Shown here: piece by piece, positions 52,891-56,517 of the stretch
Layout: each line of letters begins with the position of its first letter
Position numbering within the stretch: the stretch's first letter is position 1
DNA from: Pseudomonas sp.
Lineage (GTDB): Bacteria > Pseudomonadota > Gammaproteobacteria > Pseudomonadales > Pseudomonadaceae
Reading direction: 5' to 3'
Assembly: GCA_016763285.1 (NCBI GenBank)
Contig: JAESUC010000177.1
Coordinates: 1-56,517 of the forward strand
DNA: 56,517 bases
Made by a program: the position numbers and the translations under genes
Notes under the pieces: model-generated
What the model was told of the DNA's origin: nothing
Database searches by the model: none
The model's input: only the letters and a program-made list of their open reading frames with translations

Positions 52891-52899
52891 TCAGAGCGC
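52882..52899. terminator. Perfect palindrome containing both thrB and znuA stop codons
   Basis: GCGCTCTGA-TCAGAGCGC is an 18-base perfect palindrome whose centre, TGATCA, supplies the stop codons of the two convergent genes. It can fold as a 7-bp stem with a GATC loop in either transcript. No T-run follows on either side, so any termination role is a guess. Confidence 0.5.
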
Positions 52900-53823
52900 T
52901 TCCAGACACTCTGCGAGGGCGTTGCCGATATCTCCGAGCATCTGCTCATAGCCCCGGGGACCGATCTCGGCGGCCGCGCCGAGGGGGTCAAGCGTGCCGA
53001 CACGTACCGGCAGGCCCTGGGTCAGGCTGTTGACCAGGCGCGGCGTAAACTGCGGCTCGGTGAACACACAGCTCGGCCCGGCGGCCTGCAGCTGTTGACG
53101 CAACTGGTTGACGTGCCGCGCTCCGGGCTGGACCTCGTGGGACAGACTGAAAATGCCCTGCGGACGAATGCCGTAGTGATCCTCGAAATAGCCATAGCCA
53201 TCGTGGAAGACGAAGTAGGCCTTGTCCTGTAGCGGAGCCAGGCGGGCCTTGAGGGTCTCGTCGAGGGCGCTTACGCGTTGCTCGAAGGCCGCCAGGTTGG
53301 CCTGCAGTTGGTCGGCGTGCTGCGGATAGAGGCTGGCCAGGTCCGTGCTCATGTAACGGGCTATGGTGATGGCGTTGTCCGGCGACAGCCAGATGTGCGC
53401 ATCCAGGCTGCCGTGGTCATGGTGGTGACCATGGGCCTCATGCTTGCCGTGAGCGGGCTTTGGATCGTGCTGGAAATTGTGCGACTGCTGTTGCTCGCGT
53501 ACGGTCATGTTCGGCAGATGCAGCAGGTCGACGGCGTTGTCCTGACGCTCGAGCAGATCCTGCAGGAACAGCTCCAGCTCGGGTCCGACCCAATAGATGC
53601 GCTCGGCTTCGGCGAGTGCGCGACGGTCAGACGGCCGCAGGGCGTAGCTGTGGGGAGAGGCGCCGGGATCCATCAGCAACGCCGGGGTGTCGATATCATG
53701 CAGGATAGCGCTGGCTATCTGCTGCAGGGGCTTGATGGTGTTCAACACCCTGACGTCCTGCGCCGCTACTGCCGGAGCCAGGCCAAGCCAGCACAGCAGA
53801 AGGACAAGCAAACTCAACCGCAT
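52891..53823 (-). CDS. znuA: High-affinity zinc-binding periplasmic protein ZnuA
   Basis: ZnuA captures Zn2+ for the ZnuBC transporter. From the ATG at 53823 it has 310 residues: a Sec signal ending near AVAAQ, LNTIKPLQQIASAIL, a zinc histidine in DPGASPHSYALRPSD, a histidine-rich acidic loop (about 127-143, HGKHEAHGHHHDHG) and the second histidine in DAHIWLSPDN; YFVFHDGYGYFEDHYGI carries the third. I prefer 53823 because GGAGG is seven bases before it but abuts the ATG two codons earlier. It is divergent from zur with a Zur box between. Confidence 0.94.
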   Translation of the reverse strand: MRLSLLVLLLCWLGLAPAVAAQDVRVLNTIKPLQQIASAILHDIDTPALLMDPGASPHSYALRPSDRRALAEAERIYWVGPELELFLQDLLERQDNAVDLLHLPNMTVREQQQSHNFQHDPKPAHGKHEAHGHHHDHGSLDAHIWLSPDNAITIARYMSTDLASLYPQHADQLQANLAAFEQRVSALDETLKARLAPLQDKAYFVFHDGYGYFEDHYGIRPQGIFSLSHEVQPGARHVNQLRQQLQAAGPSCVFTEPQFTPRLVNSLTQGLPVRVGTLDPLGAAAEIGPRGYEQMLGDIGNALAECLEAL

Positions 53824-53846
53824 GGTCATACCTCCAGATTCAAGAT

Positions 53847-53861
53847 TGTTATATGATAACA
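53847..53861. promoter_or_regulatory. Zur box between znuA and zur-znuCB
   Basis: TGTTAT-ATG-ATAACA is a perfect interrupted palindrome close to the proteobacterial Zur consensus (GTTATANNATAAC). It is centred about 30 bases before the znuA start and about 50 before zur, so one site can repress both divergent operons when zinc is ample. Confidence 0.82.
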
Positions 53862-53905
53862 GCAGTCACGCCCCCGCACAGTTCATCTTTAAAGGCCCGT
53901 CAGCG

Positions 53906-54400
53906 ATGTCGAATCAGAATCTGCCGCACGATCCCCATCAGCCCCACGACCACAGCGAATGTGTCAGTGATGCGCTGGAGTCCGCCGAGCAACTGTGCGA
54001 GCGGGCCGGTGTGCGCTTCACCGCGCTGCGCAAGCGGGTGCTGGAGCTGGTCTGGGCCAGCCACAAGCCGCTCGGCGCCTACGACATTCTCGATACCCTG
54101 GCGCGGGAGGATGGCCGACGAGCGGCGCCGCCAACGGTCTACCGCGCGCTGGACTTTCTCCTGGAGCAGGGGCTGGTGCACAGGATTGCGTCCCTGAACG
54201 CCTTCATCGGTTGCCCCAGTCCGGAGCACAGTCACCAGGGTCAGTTTCTGATCTGCCGCAGTTGCCATGTGACCACCGAACTGGACCGCGCCCCGATCCG
54301 CCAGGCGATCGCCGAGAGTGCTGATGCCGCGGGCTTCCGGATCGAGGGCGAAACCGTGGAGATCACCGGTTTGTGCGCGCAGTGCCAGGCCGCCGCATGA
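53906..54400 (+). CDS. zur: Zinc uptake regulator Zur (Fur family)
   Basis: A 164-residue Fur-family repressor (called Np20 in Pseudomonas aeruginosa). The N-terminus is His-rich ([12 protein letters not shown]); the winged helix follows (about 28-95: [36 protein letters not shown]). Cysteines in [12 protein letters not shown] and in LCAQCQAAA form the structural zinc site. I chose the ATG at 53906; upstream frame shows no Fur similarity. Its stop overlaps the znuC start (ATGA), so the two are translationally coupled. Confidence 0.94.
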   Translation: MSNQNLPHDPHQPHDHSECVSDALESAEQLCERAGVRFTALRKRVLELVWASHKPLGAYDILDTLAREDGRRAAPPTVYRALDFLLEQGLVHRIASLNAFIGCPSPEHSHQGQFLICRSCHVTTELDRAPIRQAIAESADAAGFRIEGETVEITGLCAQCQAAA

Positions 54401-55170
54401 GCGAGCATCTGCTGGAACTGAGCAATGTCGGTCTGCGCCTGCACGGCAATACCATTCTCGAGAACGTCAGCCTGGCGGTTCGCCGCGGCGAGGTGGTTAC
54501 CCTGATCGGCCCGAATGGCGCCGGCAAGACCAGCCTGGTCAGAATCGTGCTCGGCCTGCTCAAGGCCGACTCCGGTTTGGTCAGGCGGGAACCGCGTCTG
54601 CGCATTGGCTATATGCCGCAGAAGCTTGAGGTCGACGCCAGCCTGCCGCTGACGGTATTGCGCTTCCTCCTGCTGGCGCCCGGCTCCACTCGCGCCCAGG
54701 CCCTGTCGGCACTGGAGGATGTGGCCGCGCCGCACCTGTGCGAGCGTCCGTTGCAGCAGGTCTCCGGCGGTGAGTTGCAGCGCGTGCTGCTGGCCCGCGC
54801 GCTGCTGCGTCAACCGGATCTGCTGGTGCTGGATGAGCCGGTGCAGGGCGTCGACGTCAATGGCCAGGTGGAGCTGTACCAGCTGATCAATCGCCTGCGC
54901 GACCGCTATGGTTGCGGCGTGCTGATGGTCTCCCATGACCTGCATCTGGTGATGGCTACGACCAATACGGTGGTCTGTATCAATCGCCACGTATGCTGCT
55001 CTGGCCATCCGGAGCAGGTCAGTACCGACCCCGCTTTTCTGGCGCTGTTCGGCGAGCGCGCCAGCGCCCTGGCGGTGTACAGCCACCATCACGACCACGC
55101 CCATGACCTGCACGGCGAAGTCGTCGACGAAGCGCCCCATCAACACGGACCCGGTTGCAACCATGCCTGA
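54397..55170 (+). CDS. znuC: Zinc ABC transporter ATPase ZnuC
   Basis: The 257-residue ATPase drives zinc import with ZnuB. It has Walker [10 protein letters not shown], the signature [15 protein letters not shown], Walker [14 protein letters not shown] and the H-loop [10 protein letters not shown]. The C-terminus is histidine-rich ([13 protein letters not shown] and [10 protein letters not shown]), a feature of gammaproteobacterial ZnuC that may bind zinc. It starts in an ATGA overlap with zur and ends in an eight-base overlap with znuB. Confidence 0.95.
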   Translation: MSEHLLELSNVGLRLHGNTILENVSLAVRRGEVVTLIGPNGAGKTSLVRIVLGLLKADSGLVRREPRLRIGYMPQKLEVDASLPLTVLRFLLLAPGSTRAQALSALEDVAAPHLCERPLQQVSGGELQRVLLARALLRQPDLLVLDEPVQGVDVNGQVELYQLINRLRDRYGCGVLMVSHDLHLVMATTNTVVCINRHVCCSGHPEQVSTDPAFLALFGERASALAVYSHHHDHAHDLHGEVVDEAPHQHGPGCNHA

Positions 55171-55948
55171 TTTTCTGATTTATGCGTTGTTGGCCGGGCT
55201 CGGACTGGCGATCACGGCCGGCCCGCTCGGTTCCTTCGTGGTCTGGCGGCGCATGGCCTATTTCGGCGATACCCTGGCCCATTCGGCGCTGCTGGGTGTC
55301 GCGCTGGGCATCCTGTTGCAGGTCAATCTGACCGTGTCGGTCACTCTGGGCTGCGTGCTGCTGGCGGTGTTGCTGGTGGCGCTGCAGCACAAGCAATGGC
55401 TGGCCAGCGATACCCTGCTGGGCATCCTGGCGCACAGCACCCTGTCACTGGGTCTGGTGGTGCTGGCGCTGTCGGATAACGTGCGGGTCGATCTGATGGC
55501 CTACCTGTTCGGCGATCTGCTGGCGATTGCCCGGACCGACCTGTACTGGATGCTCGGCGGCCTGCTGCTGGTGGGTGTGCTGTTGGCCTGGCTCTGGCGG
55601 CGCCTGCTGTCGATTACCGTGCACGAGGAGCTGGCGCGGGTGGAAGGTCTGCCGGTGACGGCCATACGTCTGGCATTGATGCTGCTGATCGCGATCGTGA
55701 TTGCCGTGGCGATGAAAATTGTCGGCGTTCTGCTGATCACCTCGCTGCTGATCATTCCCCCCGCCGCCGCCCAGCGCCACGCGCGCACCCCCGAGCAGAT
55801 GGCCGTAGGCGCCAGCCTGCTCGGTTGTCTGGCGGTACTCGGCGGGCTGGGTCTGTCATGGAACCTGGATACGCCAGCAGGGCCGTCGATCGTCGTATCG
55901 GCCGCCGCGCTGTTCATGCTCTCGGTGCTGGTCCCCCGCCGCACCTGA
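55163..55948 (+). CDS. znuB: Zinc ABC transporter permease ZnuB
   Basis: The 261-residue permease has about eight membrane segments and the ABC-3 family pattern: [30 protein letters not shown] at the N-terminus, a [13 protein letters not shown] middle and [24 protein letters not shown] in the second half. The ATG at 55163 overlaps znuC by eight bases. It ends the zur-znuC-znuB operon; a perfect 11-bp hairpin follows 15 bases later. Confidence 0.95.
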   Translation: MPDFLIYALLAGLGLAITAGPLGSFVVWRRMAYFGDTLAHSALLGVALGILLQVNLTVSVTLGCVLLAVLLVALQHKQWLASDTLLGILAHSTLSLGLVVLALSDNVRVDLMAYLFGDLLAIARTDLYWMLGGLLLVGVLLAWLWRRLLSITVHEELARVEGLPVTAIRLALMLLIAIVIAVAMKIVGVLLITSLLIIPPAAAQRHARTPEQMAVGASLLGCLAVLGGLGLSWNLDTPAGPSIVVSAAALFMLSVLVPRRT

Positions 55949-55962
55949 CTGCTACGTCACCA

Positions 55963-55989
55963 CAGCTGTTACATGCGCTGTAACAGCTG
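55963..55989. terminator. Perfect 11-bp hairpin after znuB
   Basis: CAGCTGTTACA-tgcgc-TGTAACAGCTG is a flawless inverted repeat with a 5-base loop. Its place 15 bases after znuB suggests a terminator, but no T-run follows; lying 67 bases upstream of the exonuclease gene it could instead be an operator (TGTTACA-N5-TGTAACA). Confidence 0.5.
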
Positions 55990-56055
55990 CCCGCTTCTGT
56001 TGTCCCAATTCTCGGATAGGCTGGAAACGAAACGGACCGACGGACACGCTTCTGC

Positions 56056-56517
56056 ATGCAGGACCCACTGATTATTCCCACTGACGAGGGGCTTTACTGC
56101 CCGGCGGGCGACTTTCACATCGATCCCTGGCGGCCGGTACACACCGCCGTCATTACCCATGCCCATGCCGACCATGCCCGCTCCGGCCACCTGCACTATT
56201 ACGCCCAGCACCAGAGCGTACCGATCCTGCGCCATCGCCTGGGCGACCACCCCTTCACCGGGCTGGCCTACGGCGAGCAGATACGGTTTGGCCGCACCAC
56301 CCTGAGCCTGCATTCGGCCGGTCATGTACTGGGATCCGCCCAGGTCCGCGTGGCCCATGACGATGGCCGCGTGTGGGTGGTCAGCGGTGATTACAAGCGC
56401 GATGCCGACCCGACCTGTGAGCCGTTTGAAGTGGTGCCCTGCGACACGCTGATCACCGAAGCCACCTTTGCCCTGCCCTGTTATCGCTGGCCGCCGGTGC
56501 AGCAGGTCGGCCAGCAG
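56056..56517 (+). CDS. Ligase-associated DNA exonuclease, metallo-beta-lactamase fold (3' end cut by window)
   Basis: The first 154 codons of a gene running off the right edge. It begins MQDPLIIPTDEGLYCPAGDF and has the metal-binding VITHAHADHARSGH (H35, H37, D39, H40), LHSAGHVLGSAQVRV and VWVVSGDYKRDADPTCEPFE, the pattern of the ligase-associated exonucleases usually encoded beside an ATP-dependent DNA ligase and a DEXH helicase. Typical full length is about 335 residues. The partners are expected just to the right. Confidence 0.88.
   Translation, partial: MQDPLIIPTDEGLYCPAGDFHIDPWRPVHTAVITHAHADHARSGHLHYYAQHQSVPILRHRLGDHPFTGLAYGEQIRFGRTTLSLHSAGHVLGSAQVRVAHDDGRVWVVSGDYKRDADPTCEPFEVVPCDTLITEATFALPCYRWPPVQQVGQQ

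Overview
The window is a stretch of chromosome from a GC-rich gammaproteobacterium of the Pseudomonas lineage (Pseudomonadaceae; Halopseudomonas or Pseudomonas sensu lato is my inference). The evidence is protein similarity (AlgB/KinB, PauR, DgcH, MexEF-like pump) and gene orders I recall from Pseudomonas aeruginosa: pauR / dadX-ridA-dadA / dadR / polyamine oxidase, and dgcH / endonuclease / dsbA / cytochrome c4 / engB / polA / DUF2782 / thrB / znuA / zur-znuCB. No phage, insertion sequence, CRISPR array, tRNA or rRNA was seen. About 53 protein genes are called, two of them cut by the window ends, plus one small RNA.

Region by region. 1-3.5 kb: nitrogen scavenging, with the start of a urease operon (ureD) behind a clear sigma-54/NtrC promoter and the 5-oxoprolinase genes pxpABC. 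3.5-5.5 kb: a DJ-1/Hsp31-like protein and a GT2-GtrA fusion glycosyltransferase with a two-hairpin leader. 5.5-12.7 kb: an AraC-type regulator with a cysteine cluster, divergent from a complete MexEF-OprN-like RND efflux operon; the shared intergenic region carries two copies of a likely operator. 12.7-18.3 kb: small envelope-stress proteins (DUF1328, DUF2383, BON), then algB-kinB and a DUF4136 lipoprotein. 18.3-26.9 kb: HerA-like ATPase, pauR, a GNAT-nitrilase fusion, the D-alanine catabolic cluster with its Lrp-type regulator, and a gamma-glutamylpolyamine oxidase. 26.86-27.07 kb: a heptanucleotide tandem-repeat island between convergent genes.

27-34 kb: RNase J-like hydrolase, DoxX, TIGR03643, PhzF, Ada, flavin reductase, then a CSCSS-type permease with a tiny redox thioredoxin. 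34-39.7 kb: pstSCAB-phoU with a Pho box before pstS. 39.7-48.6 kb: nucleoside-recognition membrane protein, AmiD-like amidase, DASH-type photolyase/cryptochrome, diguanylate cyclase, endonuclease-family protein, DsbA, cytochrome c4, EngB. 48.60-48.73 kb: an ErsA-like small RNA with a sigma-E/AlgU-type promoter and a strong terminator. 48.8-56.5 kb: polA, DUF2782, thrB, the zinc uptake locus around one Zur box, and the start of a ligase-associated exonuclease.

The strongest non-coding signals are the ErsA-like RNA, the NtrC/sigma-54 urease promoter, the Pho box, the Zur box and the heptad island. Several dyads and hairpins remain unexplained and are listed as findings. Functional assignments come from reading the translated sequences against remembered family features; no database search was run.
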